From Sphingomonas_E sp042693015 (GTDB lineage Bacteria; Pseudomonadota; Alphaproteobacteria; Sphingomonadales; Sphingomonadaceae): 64,000 bases of DNA. A model generated the notes under the pieces. That model worked only from the letters and a program-made list of their open reading frames with translations. It was not told the DNA's origin and did not search any database. Numbering within the stretch: position 1 is the stretch's first letter; each line of letters starts with the position of its first letter. Below are positions 16,738 through 25,144 of the stretch, one piece after another. The position numbers were made by a program, and so were the translations under genes. The stretch lies in NCBI RefSeq assembly GCF_042693015.1, contig NZ_CP170544.1, positions 1,364,001 through 1,428,000 on the forward strand, read 5' to 3'.

Positions 16738-17343
16738 GTGCCACGAATTACCGAAGAGCGGCTGCAGGATCGCCGCGCATCCATCATCGCCGCTGCACGC
16801 CAGGTCTTCGCCGAAAAGGGATATGAGCAGAGCGCGATCAACGATATCGCCCAGATTGCCGGCACGTCCGACGGACTGATCTACCATTATTTCGATGGCA
16901 AGAAGGGGTTGCTGGTCGAGGTTATCGACAGCGTCTATCGCAACCTGATCGAAGGCACCGAAAGCGCTATTGCAGAGCAGACGGACTTCCGCGGCATGCT
17001 GACCGTGCTGGTCGATCGCCACGTCCACTCTTTCGCCGACGATCCCGATCTTTCCCGGCTGTTCATCGCCGAAATTCGCAATTTCGATGACCATGCGGAC
17101 TCCGCCGGCAACCGGCTGAACCATGTCTATTCCTCGGTCTTCCTGCGCGTGCTCGCCAAAGGGGTCGAGGAAGGCAAGGTGTCGGGCAAACTCGATCCGC
17201 GCCTTGTCCGCGACATCTTCTTCGGCGGTATCAAGCAGCTTGCGCTGCGCCACATCAGCGACGGCGTACCGCTGGAAGTCGCGAGCGTCACGCGCCAGGT
17301 CGTCGCCTTCCTGATCGGCGGACTGGCAGCAACGGACGCCTAG
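16738..17343 (+). CDS. TetR/AcrR-family regulator
   Basis: A 201-residue regulator with an N-terminal TetR helix-turn-helix (RRASIIAAARQVFAEKGYEQ, then INDIAQIAGTSDGLIYHYF). The C-terminal ligand domain resembles the YfiR/FadR-like group but does not reveal an effector. The start is GTG 16738 after AAGAAGAG. It is divergent from the M20 peptidase gene, and its stop overlaps that of the convergent 898-residue gene by 3 bp (stops at 17341-17343 and 17340-17342). Confidence 0.85.
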   Translation: MPRITEERLQDRRASIIAAARQVFAEKGYEQSAINDIAQIAGTSDGLIYHYFDGKKGLLVEVIDSVYRNLIEGTESAIAEQTDFRGMLTVLVDRHVHSFADDPDLSRLFIAEIRNFDDHADSAGNRLNHVYSSVFLRVLAKGVEEGKVSGKLDPRLVRDIFFGGIKQLALRHISDGVPLEVASVTRQVVAFLIGGLAATDA

Positions 17344-20036
17344 AAGCGGCGCCCGCCGCCCCGGAAGCCGCCGCCGCGGAAGCCGCCCATCCGGCCCGAA
17401 TAGCCACCACCCCACGAACCGCGATCATAGGATGGCCGGCTGGCGCCCGGATTCTCGAAGCCGCGACCGGACATGGAATCCCTCTCGAACCCGCGATCGC
17501 GTGCGGCACGCTCCTTGTTGAGCGAGGATTCCGGGGCGCGGGGGCCATCTCTGCCCACCACCGAATCTCCACCGCCGCGATTGCTCGCGGAGTCCGACGT
17601 CCGAGGGCCATCCCTACCCACTGCCGAATCCCCACGGGATGCGCGGTCGCCGCGATCGCCGGTGGAGTCAGGCTTGGGCGGCCCGGACTTGGGTTCGCCC
17701 TCACCGCTCGGCCTTTGCCCCATCGACTCCCAACTGCCGCTTTCCTTGTCGTAGCGATAAACATTGCCGTCCTTGCCGGCATAGACATTGCCGTTGACGT
17801 CGACGACGCCGCCCTTGGAAATGTCGCCGGTATTGCGATCGTAATGGACATAACCCGCGCCCTTGGCGTCGCCGCCCTGACCGGTGGTGTTGAAGCCACC
17901 GGCGGCGCCCGCGCCCTGGTCCGTCCGCCCGATCGCGCCGGCGGACTTCGTCACCCGGCCCGTATCGGTGTTGACCGCGGTGCGGCTGCCGCCTGCCACC
18001 GCATTGCCGGTATAGATGTTGCCGGCTGCCCCGCCCCGCCCGGCGACGACGCGCCCGGTCTGCGGATTGTAACGGATGCCGCCTGCCGCCGCGACCGAGT
18101 TGCCGGTGTAGACGTTCGAGTTCCACCCGGCATAGCCATAGCCGCGCCCGCCCGTCGCCATGTTATGATATCCGCCGCGATAGCCGCGGCCATAATTGCC
18201 GGTCCAGGCATTGGCCCAGGCGGCGCCGCTGCCGGCGATCACGCTCGATCCCCAGCGGCCATAGACATTGCCATAACCATAAGCGTAGCCGCCCCAATAT
18301 CCGGGATAATAGCCCGGATAATACCAGGGACCCCAATAGGGATAATACCAGGGATCGTACCAGCCATAGCCATAGGCGACCGACCAGCCGACCTCGCTAT
18401 ATTCCAGCGAGGCGCCATAGCCGTAGGTTGACGGGCAGCTATAATATTCGCTCCCGGTCCAGGCCTGGCAGGTATAGCCGGTGCCATAGACTACCACGCC
18501 ATTGTTGACCGCGGTGCCATAATAGCCCGGCGTGTAGCCGACATAGACCTCGTCCCCTTTTGATCCGTAGATCCGCACATAGGTGACGTAATGGATCGGG
18601 GATGAGGCCGGGATGGTGTAGATCACCGCCGGCACCTCGGTCGCGACCGCCCATGGCCCGGTGGCGGTGGTCGACGTGAACCAGACACCGCGATCGAGCG
18701 CCATATAGCTGTTGGCGGAGATCTTGATGATCGCGGTCGGCGAGTTCCGTGCCGAACTCAGCGCCGTCCCCTCGATCGCCGCGAATTGGGGTGCGCCGTC
18801 ATATTGCGCGTTGAAGCTTGCTTCCTTCTTGTTGACCGTGGCCGTCTGCGGCACCGAATTGGCGACGAGCGATTCCTTGGCCTCCGGCGTGCCCGCGATC
18901 GACGCGAGCACCGCGCCCTTGGGGCCATCGCTCGGGATTTTCTGAAAGCCCGCGGGCAACTTGTCGGGCGCCACGTAAGTCCACGGCCCCTTGGTCGACT
19001 GGGCTTTGAACCAGCGGCCGGAGACCAGAGCATACCAATTGTTGCTCTGGTCGAGGAAGATGTCGGCCGGCGTGTTGGTGACGTAGCTGAGGCCCGTGCC
19101 CTCGATATCGTCGAACTGCGGATCGCCGTCGATGACGATCAGTTCGGCGGGCTTGGTCCGCACATAGATGGCCGCGAACTTGGTCGCTTCCGGTTCCGCC
19201 ATCCCGCCCTGTGGTGCGGCCCTGCCGGCCAGCAGCTTGTTGAGCGCATCGGTCACGGGCTTTGGCACGCTCGTCGCCCGCGCCCAGGTGTCGTTGAGCG
19301 ACGCCGCCGTCGCCCAGCGGCCCGCGCGCCCGATATAGACCTTGTTCTGATAGCGCAGGATCATCGCCGTGCTGTTCAGCACATGCTCGACGCCGCTGAC
19401 GGCAGTCGGCCGCCACACCGGCTCGCCATCGATCGGCACCAGGGCCGCCGGCTGCAGCGAGATGATGATCTCCGGCGGCGTGTTGTTCACCGCGACGCTC
19501 GGCGTGTCCGAAAGCGCGTCGGTGATCGCAAGCTGCGCCTCGATCGCGTCGAGGCTGGCGACCAGTTCGGTGGTCGGCATCACCTTCTTCGCGATCGCCA
19601 GATAGGTCGCCTCCTTGTCCTTGGCGGTCGGGAAATTGATGCGCTGCACGGTCAGGTCGTCCAGCACCACCTCGCGCGCATCCTTGTCGGTTTCGGTCCG
19701 CGCGGTCAGCCACAGCACGCCATAGGTCTGCTGAACGATCGGCTTGCCGTCCGTCCCCTTAGTCTCGCCGGTCTTGACCGCCATCACCGAACGGCCCTGC
19801 AGCACATTGCCCGTCCAGGAATCGAGCTGGGGCCGATAAATAGAGAATTCGACGCCATCGACGGCGTAGGATCGCGGCCAGGCGCGCGCGTCGATCGTCT
19901 TGCCATTGGGGGCGGTGGTGGTCGCGGTGGGCGTTGCCTGTCCGGCCTGCGCCCCCTGCCCCGCCGCGCCCGGTGCCAAAGCACAGACGGCCGCAGTGGC
20001 CGCCATCATCCGCCAGACGGTCTTCGACATCGCCAT
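17340..20036 (-). CDS. Secreted repeat protein with Tyr/Gly/Pro-rich and Gly/Arg-rich tails (898 aa)
   Basis: The protein has a signal peptide (MMAATAAVCALAPGAAGQG). Residues 30-470 hold a beta-type domain with three copies of a unit of about 90-110 residues, each around a Trp motif: GRAGRWATAASLNDTWARAT, VSGRWFKAQSTKGPWTYV and DRGVWFTSTTATGPWAVA, each followed by a Pro-containing strand. A Tyr/Gly/Trp/Pro-rich stretch follows (YPYWGPWYYPGYYPGYWGG), then Gly/Asn-rich linkers with recurring YTGN/VYAGKDGNVY units, and a highly charged C-terminus with two copies of VGRDGPR and a GGGFRGGG end. The composition suggests a surface or matrix protein. Similar proteobacterial proteins are named only as carbohydrate-binding or hypothetical. 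No function is assigned. ATG 20036 or 20030 may be used; GGGGAG precedes both. Confidence 0.75.
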   Translation of the reverse strand: MAMSKTVWRMMAATAAVCALAPGAAGQGAQAGQATPTATTTAPNGKTIDARAWPRSYAVDGVEFSIYRPQLDSWTGNVLQGRSVMAVKTGETKGTDGKPIVQQTYGVLWLTARTETDKDAREVVLDDLTVQRINFPTAKDKEATYLAIAKKVMPTTELVASLDAIEAQLAITDALSDTPSVAVNNTPPEIIISLQPAALVPIDGEPVWRPTAVSGVEHVLNSTAMILRYQNKVYIGRAGRWATAASLNDTWARATSVPKPVTDALNKLLAGRAAPQGGMAEPEATKFAAIYVRTKPAELIVIDGDPQFDDIEGTGLSYVTNTPADIFLDQSNNWYALVSGRWFKAQSTKGPWTYVAPDKLPAGFQKIPSDGPKGAVLASIAGTPEAKESLVANSVPQTATVNKKEASFNAQYDGAPQFAAIEGTALSSARNSPTAIIKISANSYMALDRGVWFTSTTATGPWAVATEVPAVIYTIPASSPIHYVTYVRIYGSKGDEVYVGYTPGYYGTAVNNGVVVYGTGYTCQAWTGSEYYSCPSTYGYGASLEYSEVGWSVAYGYGWYDPWYYPYWGPWYYPGYYPGYWGGYAYGYGNVYGRWGSSVIAGSGAAWANAWTGNYGRGYRGGYHNMATGGRGYGYAGWNSNVYTGNSVAAAGGIRYNPQTGRVVAGRGGAAGNIYTGNAVAGGSRTAVNTDTGRVTKSAGAIGRTDQGAGAAGGFNTTGQGGDAKGAGYVHYDRNTGDISKGGVVDVNGNVYAGKDGNVYRYDKESGSWESMGQRPSGEGEPKSGPPKPDSTGDRGDRASRGDSAVGRDGPRTSDSASNRGGGDSVVGRDGPRAPESSLNKERAARDRGFERDSMSGRGFENPGASRPSYDRGSWGGGYSGRMGGFRGGGFRGGGRRF

Positions 20037-20145
20037 GGTCTCCCCTCGCCGCGAGCGTCAGCGCGAGCAATGGCCGCTGACGCATGGCGAGTGGATCATT
20101 GGCCCCCGCAAGGGCCCGGACAATCGGGGTTTACCCTGAAAGTCG

Positions 20146-20174
20146 GGCGGACGACACTTGGGATGCGGTCCGCC
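20146..20174. terminator. Weak candidate terminator hairpin
   Basis: GGCGGAC and GTCCGCC pair over 7 bp with a 15-base loop, just after the lipoprotein stop on the minus strand. The following CGACTTTC is only a poor T-run, so this may be an mRNA structure rather than a terminator. Confidence 0.25.
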
Positions 20175-20185
20175 GCTTCGGTTAC

Positions 20186-20509
20186 TTATTCGCCCTCGGT
20201 CGTTACAGCGCCATTCTCGGCCGCAGCGTCGCGGTTCACGCGCGCGGTCATGCCGGTCGCGTCCGCATCGTCAAGCATCTGGGCGTCGGGCGGCACCGGC
20301 GCTTCGGGCGGCGTCGCGTCTGCGGTATTGGTCTCGACCACGGGCTCGGGCGCGACCTGATTGTCGGCGGGCAATTCGGGCACGTCGGAGACGTTGACGA
20401 CATTCTCCTCGACATTGGCTTCCGGCGCGACCTCGTCCGACGATCCGGAGCATGCAGCCACCAGCACCAGCGTCGCCACCGCCGCCGAACGCACCACCAT
20501 CTTCATCAT
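20186..20509 (-). CDS. Small acidic lipoprotein
   Basis: About 107 residues. A lipoprotein signal ends in TLVLVAACSG, with the lipobox Cys about 20 residues from the start. The mature part is acidic and low in complexity (repeated Val-Pro-Glu-Asn-Ala), with no recognisable domain. Several Met codons occur; the one at 20509 is about eight bases after AAGGGG. The frame stays open to 20533. It lies 20 bp downstream of the L,D-transpeptidase gene and could be co-transcribed with it. Confidence 0.7.
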   Translation of the reverse strand: MMKMVVRSAAVATLVLVAACSGSSDEVAPEANVEENVVNVSDVPELPADNQVAPEPVVETNTADATPPEAPVPPDAQMLDDADATGMTARVNRDAAAENGAVTTEGE

Positions 20510-20529
20510 TCCCATTCCCCTTCCCCTCT

Positions 20530-22050
20530 TCAACGTGCGGCGAGCGATTGCCGGGCGGCGGATCGCGCCGCGATCTTGTCTGCCAGAACGCTATCCCAGC
20601 TATAGGGATCGGCGCGGAAATTCATCTGGCCATTGGCGCTGGCGAAGGCCGTCCAATAGAGCAGATAGACCGCAACCGGCTGCTGCAGCCGCGCCCGCAC
20701 CGTCTTGCCGCGCGCCACCGTCGCCGCGATCTCCTCGCTGCTCCAGGCCGGATCGTCGTTCAGCAGCAGATTGGCGAGTTCGGCCGGTTTCTCCAGCCGC
20801 ACGCAGCCATGGCTCGCCAGCCGGCTGAAGCTGGAGAAGGTCGCCTGTGTCGGCGTGTCATGCAGATAGACCGAGAAGTTGTTGTTGAAGTCGAACTTGT
20901 AACGTCCCAACGCGCTGCTCGGACCTGCCGCCTGTTGCAGCCGCTTGCCGTCCAGCACCTTGAAATTGTTGCGCTTCAGATAGCCCGGATTCTTCCGCTC
21001 CTTGGGCCACAGCTCGCCCGTCGCGATCGAGGTCGGCACATTCCAGGGCGGATTGAGGACGACGCTGTGGATGTTCGATTCCAGCATCGGCGTCTCGTCG
21101 CCCGGTCGCCCCGTCACTGCCTTCATCGACGCGACCGGCGCATCGCCATCGAATACGGTGAGCACGGCGGCAGCGATATTCACCTGCACACGATCCTTGG
21201 GCAGTTCCGCCGGCAGCCAGCGCCAGCGCTCCATATTCGCCATGATCTGGCGGACCCGCGCCGACACCGGCACGTTGAGCGCGGCGAGCGTCTGGGTCGA
21301 AACGAGGCCGCTGGGGTTCAGACCATAGCGCCGCTGCGCCCGGCGGACCGCTTCGAGCAGATCATTGTCGAACCTGTCGCCCTGCGCCGAAACCTGCTTG
21401 TCCTCGACCGCGAGGCGCTTGCGCAGTTCGGCCACGCGCGGGCCGCTCATGCCGAAGCTCAGGTCCGGCCCGGCAGAAACCGTGGGCCAGCCGCCCGCAG
21501 TTTCCAGCTTGCGATAATCGGCCAGGCCCTTCTGCAACCCATCATAGCCGGCATAAGGCGGCGGCAGGTTGGCGACCCAATCCGCCAACCGATCACGCTT
21601 CACCGCATCGGTGAAGCCCGCAAGCGGATCGACATAGAAGGGGCGCAGACCCCAATTCTTCTGGAAATCGGGCTTGTCGAGCCGACCCGAATGCACCGCG
21701 CGGGCATGATCGAGCGCCGCCCGGACCAGCGCATCATTGTCGCGAACGGCGCTGAGATCGGCTTCGGTTTCGCGCAGCCCCTGGGCCACGGCATCGCGCT
21801 TCAGCAGCCCAGCGAGTTGTTCCGCCTGCTTGGCGGTCAGTTGCGGCCACACCGGGGCCGGGGGTGCCGCGATCGGCACGGGCGCGCGGGGCACCGGTGG
21901 CGGCGTGATGATCGGCGCGACACTGGGCGCCACCGCGGCGGCGCGCTGGGCACCGGCCGGGAAGGACAGGATGGACAGGATCGGCAACAGCATTGCCGCA
22001 CGCACCAGCCGCCCCTTTCGTGCCCGACGATCTTCCCCGCTGCTCCCCAT
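20530..22050 (-). CDS. Murein L,D-transpeptidase (YcbB/LdtD-like)
   Basis: A 506-residue periplasmic enzyme that would form 3-3 crosslinks in peptidoglycan. It has an N-terminal membrane/signal segment (MLLPILSILSFPAGAQ), a Pro-rich linker, an L,D-transpeptidase scaffold domain, a peptidoglycan-binding domain (GPRVAELRKRLAV...YGLNPSGLV) and a YkuD catalytic domain with SHGCVRLE as the nucleophile motif. Domain order and size match YcbB. The start at 22050 follows AAAGGG; the frame is open to 22137. Confidence 0.88.
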   Translation of the reverse strand: MGSSGEDRRARKGRLVRAAMLLPILSILSFPAGAQRAAAVAPSVAPIITPPPVPRAPVPIAAPPAPVWPQLTAKQAEQLAGLLKRDAVAQGLRETEADLSAVRDNDALVRAALDHARAVHSGRLDKPDFQKNWGLRPFYVDPLAGFTDAVKRDRLADWVANLPPPYAGYDGLQKGLADYRKLETAGGWPTVSAGPDLSFGMSGPRVAELRKRLAVEDKQVSAQGDRFDNDLLEAVRRAQRRYGLNPSGLVSTQTLAALNVPVSARVRQIMANMERWRWLPAELPKDRVQVNIAAAVLTVFDGDAPVASMKAVTGRPGDETPMLESNIHSVVLNPPWNVPTSIATGELWPKERKNPGYLKRNNFKVLDGKRLQQAAGPSSALGRYKFDFNNNFSVYLHDTPTQATFSSFSRLASHGCVRLEKPAELANLLLNDDPAWSSEEIAATVARGKTVRARLQQPVAVYLLYWTAFASANGQMNFRADPYSWDSVLADKIAARSAARQSLAAR

Positions 22051-22272
22051 ACACACCCTTTCGAATACTCGCTTTACACTTGGACCAGGTGACCCTGCTC
22101 CACGATGAACCGACGCCGCGGCCTTTGGTTCACGCAAGCTGATTTAGCCCGCCGGCCCGTGTCACGGTCAAGCATCCCATAGCGGCAGCCATGACGGCAG
22201 GGAAACGATCAACTAGGCTGAAGCGTTGAGTTTGCGGCGATTGGCGTCGCCATAAGGAAAGGCCCGCCCGAT

Positions 22273-22683
22273 ATGGATCGTCTGTTCACCGCGCTGGCCA
22301 AGCGCATCGCCTCCTTTGCGGGGCAGCCGCTCGCCTTCGCGCTGGCTATGGCCTTCATTATCGTCTGGGGGTTGACCGGCCCGCTGTTCCAGTTTTCCGA
22401 CACGTGGCAGCTCATCGTCAACACATCGACGACCATCGTCACATTCCTGATGGTGTTCCTGATCCAGAATTCGCAGAATCGGGACGCCGCAGCGATGCAG
22501 GCCAAGCTCGACGAACTGATCCGCGCACTGGAAGGCGCCCGCAACCAGTTCATCGGTATCGAGCATCTGACCGAGCAGGAACTGGAGCGGATCGTCGACG
22601 CGCTGGAAAAGAAATATGGCTCCGACGCCAGCGACCGGGACGCGAGCCACCGAACCGTCGAACGGCTGATCGAACGCATGTGA
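22273..22683 (+). CDS. Low-affinity iron permease family protein
   Basis: A 136-residue protein with two membrane segments (FALAMAFIIVWGLTGPLF and TTIVTFLMVFLIQ) followed by the family signature IQNSQNRDAAAMQAKLDELI and a charged tail. This matches the small bacterial members of PF04120. Metal transport has not been shown for most of them. GGAAAGG precedes the start. A ribbon-helix-helix-like gene follows 22 bp later. Confidence 0.8.
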   Translation: MDRLFTALAKRIASFAGQPLAFALAMAFIIVWGLTGPLFQFSDTWQLIVNTSTTIVTFLMVFLIQNSQNRDAAAMQAKLDELIRALEGARNQFIGIEHLTEQELERIVDALEKKYGSDASDRDASHRTVERLIERM

Positions 22684-22705
22684 CCCAAAGGAAGGATCGA
22701 GACGC

Positions 22706-22900
22706 ATGAGCGAAGCCGCCCCCATTCCCGTCACGCTGAATCCAGAAGACCTCGCCGCACTCGATGCGTGGATCGATCGCCATGACGACCCACGGCCATC
22801 GCGGGCCGAGGCGATCCGGCTGGTCCTTGCGGGTGCGCTCGGCACGCACATGCCCTCCTCCCCGCTCCCCAAACTGGTGACCGGAAAGGACATCGTGTGA
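22706..22900 (+). CDS. Small ribbon-helix-helix-like protein (64 aa)
   Basis: The sequence PVTLNPEDLAALDAWIDRHD followed by RPSRAEAIRLVLAGAL has the pattern of a CopG/Arc-type beta strand, helix and second helix with the S/PSRAEAIR motif. A strong AAGGAAGG ribbon of purines precedes the start. No toxin partner is adjacent. It probably forms a unit with the upstream permease-like gene, and could be a DNA-binding dimer. Confidence 0.65.
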   Translation: MSEAAPIPVTLNPEDLAALDAWIDRHDDPRPSRAEAIRLVLAGALGTHMPSSPLPKLVTGKDIV

Positions 22901-22986
22901 TGAAAGGGCGGCGGTTGCGCAGCCTGGCTTGAGCGCCTGCTTGCCCGCCCTACCCTCCCGCCAACGAATCAAGCGAGAGGGCACCG

Positions 22987-24159
22987 ATGGCCGCGACTTT
23001 GCCGGATATTGCGACTTTGATGGCCGAGGCCCGCGCCGCGACCGGCCTTTCGGATTTCGGCAAGGACGACTGGTATCTCGAACCGCTCCGCATCCAGCTC
23101 GCCTCGATCAACGAAGAAGCCCGCCTCACCGAAACCGGCGCCGTCACCCAGCGGGCGCGGCTGGTGGGGGCGCTCGCCAACCGCCTGCGGATCACCAACG
23201 CGCTCGCCCGCCATCCCGAGATCCATGACGAACCCCTGAAGGTCGCGGCCGTTTTGCTCGGCCTGCCGCGCACCGGCACGACGATGCTGCATCGCCTGCT
23301 CCATGCCAGCCCCGCCGTCACCGCGATGCGCTGGTGCGAAACCCATTATCCCGCGGCCTTTCCGGACGAAGTTCCCGGCGATCCGTCCGATCGGCGCGCG
23401 GCAGCGAAGCAGATCTTCGATCATATGCTGGCGACGATCCCCGATCTCATGTCGATCCACCCGATGTCGCTCGATCAGCCGGACGAGGAACTGACCGTGC
23501 TCGATCAGAGCTTCATGGGCACGTCCGCCGAATCCTTCCTGTGGATACCGAGCTACGCCGCCTGGCTCGAGCAGGCGGATCAGGCGCCGGCCTATGCGGA
23601 ACTCGTCCTGTGGCTCAAATATATGCAGTGGCAGGATCCCGCCCGGCGCGATCAGGTGTGGGTGCTGAAATCCCCCAACCATGTCACCGCCACCGCCGCC
23701 GCGCTCGCCGCCTTCCCGGACGCGACCTTCGTGATGACGCATCGCGATCCGGTGCGGTCCGTGCCATCCTATTGCTCGATGGTGTCGTCGCTCTACCGGA
23801 TGAGCTCGGATGAGGCCGATCTCGCCGCGATCGGCCGTCACTGGCAGGATCGCTGGGCGGCGGGCTTGCGCAAACTCTATGCGCTGCGGGAAGACCCGGC
23901 GATCGACGCCCGCTTCCTTGATGTCCGCTACGATGAGTCGGTCAAGGACCCGATGGCGCAGGCGCGCCGCGTGTTCGATCGCATCGGCCGGGTGATGACG
24001 CCGGAGGACGAAGCGGCGATGCAGGCGTGGATGGCCGGCAATGCGCGCGACGGCCGGCCCACGCACCGCTACGATCTCGATCGCTTCGGACTCAACGAAG
24101 CGGAGATCGCAGAAACTTACGCCTTCTATCGCGCGCGCGTCTGGCCGGAACGGGCCTAA
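22987..24159 (+). CDS. Sulfotransferase family protein, copy 1
   Basis: A 390-residue sulfotransferase. The 5'-phosphosulfate loop LPRTGTTMLHRLL (from about residue 93) and the 3'-phosphate motif FVMTHRDPVRSVPSYCSM are intact, so it should use PAPS. The acceptor is unknown; bacterial members of this group act on lipids, alcohols or natural products. A paralogue of equal length lies at 58382-59551 and shares LPDLMSIHPM-type segments, LKTP/LKSPNH and MTHRDPV. GAGAGGG precedes ATG 22987. It is convergent with a 55-residue gene 6 bp away. Confidence 0.82.
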   Translation: MAATLPDIATLMAEARAATGLSDFGKDDWYLEPLRIQLASINEEARLTETGAVTQRARLVGALANRLRITNALARHPEIHDEPLKVAAVLLGLPRTGTTMLHRLLHASPAVTAMRWCETHYPAAFPDEVPGDPSDRRAAAKQIFDHMLATIPDLMSIHPMSLDQPDEELTVLDQSFMGTSAESFLWIPSYAAWLEQADQAPAYAELVLWLKYMQWQDPARRDQVWVLKSPNHVTATAAALAAFPDATFVMTHRDPVRSVPSYCSMVSSLYRMSSDEADLAAIGRHWQDRWAAGLRKLYALREDPAIDARFLDVRYDESVKDPMAQARRVFDRIGRVMTPEDEAAMQAWMAGNARDGRPTHRYDLDRFGLNEAEIAETYAFYRARVWPERA

Positions 24160-24165
24160 ACCGCG

Positions 24166-24333
24166 TCAGATCACCAGATTGGGCGGTCGACCGGTGCCCA
24201 TGATGCGAATCTGCTCCTCGAACCTTTTGGCGATCTGCTCGTGCGAGGACCGGGCATCCTTACCCTTCGCCGCCGACGTGGCCGCGCATTCCTCAAGATA
24301 ACGACGCCAGATGAAATCCCGGTCATGTGCCAT
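24166..24333 (-). CDS. Small conserved-looking protein (55 aa)
   Basis: The frame runs from ATG 24333 to TGA 24166-24168. It is preceded by AGGAGGT six bases upstream, one of the best ribosome binding sites in the window. The peptide begins MAHDRDFIWRRYLEECAATS and continues with a charged amphipathic helix (HEQIAKRFEEQIRIMG). No family is recognised. It is too short to appear in a length-filtered ORF list, and a longer frame (24171-24377) on the same strand is a shadow of it. Confidence 0.6.
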   Translation of the reverse strand: MAHDRDFIWRRYLEECAATSAAKGKDARSSHEQIAKRFEEQIRIMGTGRPPNLVI

Positions 24334-24495
24334 TGCAAACCTCCTGCGAAGGCGCCGGCGGCCGGTCTCGGGGCCACCTGCCGGCGTGCTTCCCCTTGGC
24401 CTGCATCATGGCAGGTAAGGGCCGCGTTGGCGAATCCTGTCGTCCCCGACGGGTAACGTCCCGCCCCAGGGCATGCGATCGAAAAAACGGAAGTC

Positions 24496-24572
24496 TGGCG
24501 CCCCGGGAGAGACTCGAACTCCCGACCTGCGGTTTAGGAAACCGTTGCTCTGTCCTGCTGAGCTACCGGGGC
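24496..24572 (-). tRNA. tRNA-Arg (anticodon CCU)
   Basis: A 77-nt cloverleaf on the minus strand. The acceptor arms are GCCCCGG and CCGGGGC with an encoded CCA end. The D arm is GCTC...GAGC, the anticodon loop is TTCCTAA (CCT at 24538-24536), and the T arm is TCGGGAGTTCGAGTCTCTCC-like with the TTCGAGT loop. It reads AGG codons. A T-run (CCGTTTTTTCG) lies a few bases downstream and may end the transcript. Confidence 0.95.
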
Positions 24573-24606
24573 GCTGGCTGCTGGTTAGGGAAGCGCGCGG
24601 GCGCGG

Positions 24607-25062
24607 TCAATTGTCCGTGCCGGGCGGCCGCACCGGCAACGGCAGCGGCGCCACCGGAACGCCCTCGTCGATCAGCGCCTTGGCCTCGTCGGCGCTTGCC
24701 TGCCCGTGGATCGCGCGATGTTCGGTCTCGCCCAGGTGCATCGCCCGTGCCTCGTCCGCAAAGCGCGAACCGACATAGTCGGACCCTTCGAGCGCCTTGG
24801 CCTGGGCCTCGGCCAGCACGCGCATCATCTCGCGCATCTTGTCCGGCCCGTCATTGGCGAGCGCGACCGGGCGGGCGTCGCTGCGCTGATTGCCCTTGGC
24901 CGCGACGCGCGGCGCCATCACCGCTTTCGAAACATCCGATGATCCGCAGATCGGACAGACGATCCAGCCCTTGGCGCGCTGCCCCTCATAATCGTCGGTC
25001 GAACCGAACCAGCCTTCGAACACATGGTTCTGGCCAGCGCAGGCGAGATCGAAAACGATCAT
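24607..25062 (-). CDS. DUF1178 family protein
   Basis: A 151-residue protein with the DUF1178 start MIVFDLACAGQNHVFEGWFG and the CPICGSS zinc-ribbon-like pair. A variable linker rich in charged residues follows, then EARAMHLGETEHRAIHGQAS. Function is unknown. In many alphaproteobacteria it follows the nitrilase-family gene directly; here three F420 genes separate them. Confidence 0.85.
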   Translation of the reverse strand: MIVFDLACAGQNHVFEGWFGSTDDYEGQRAKGWIVCPICGSSDVSKAVMAPRVAAKGNQRSDARPVALANDGPDKMREMMRVLAEAQAKALEGSDYVGSRFADEARAMHLGETEHRAIHGQASADEAKALIDEGVPVAPLPLPVRPPGTDN

Positions 25063-25144
25063 CGCGCACCCCGCTTCGTCACGGACAGGATCATGCTCCG
25101 CTTCATCATCACGCCTTCATCACCGAAATGGTGTTTCCGTCTGC

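Noticed and set aside
18786..20360. 524-codon plus-strand frame antisense to the 898-residue protein
   Set aside because: Arg/Gly-rich shadow peptide without ribosome binding site; the minus frame has a signal peptide and repeats.
24171..24377. 68-codon minus-strand frame
   Set aside because: Overlaps in another frame the 55-residue gene, which has an AGGAGGT site; the longer peptide is Arg/Pro-rich shadow.
25063..25144. Small hairpin CACC-GAAA-TGGTG after cofD
   Set aside because: The stem is only four or five pairs, and the T-run lies on the wrong strand for the minus-strand operon.
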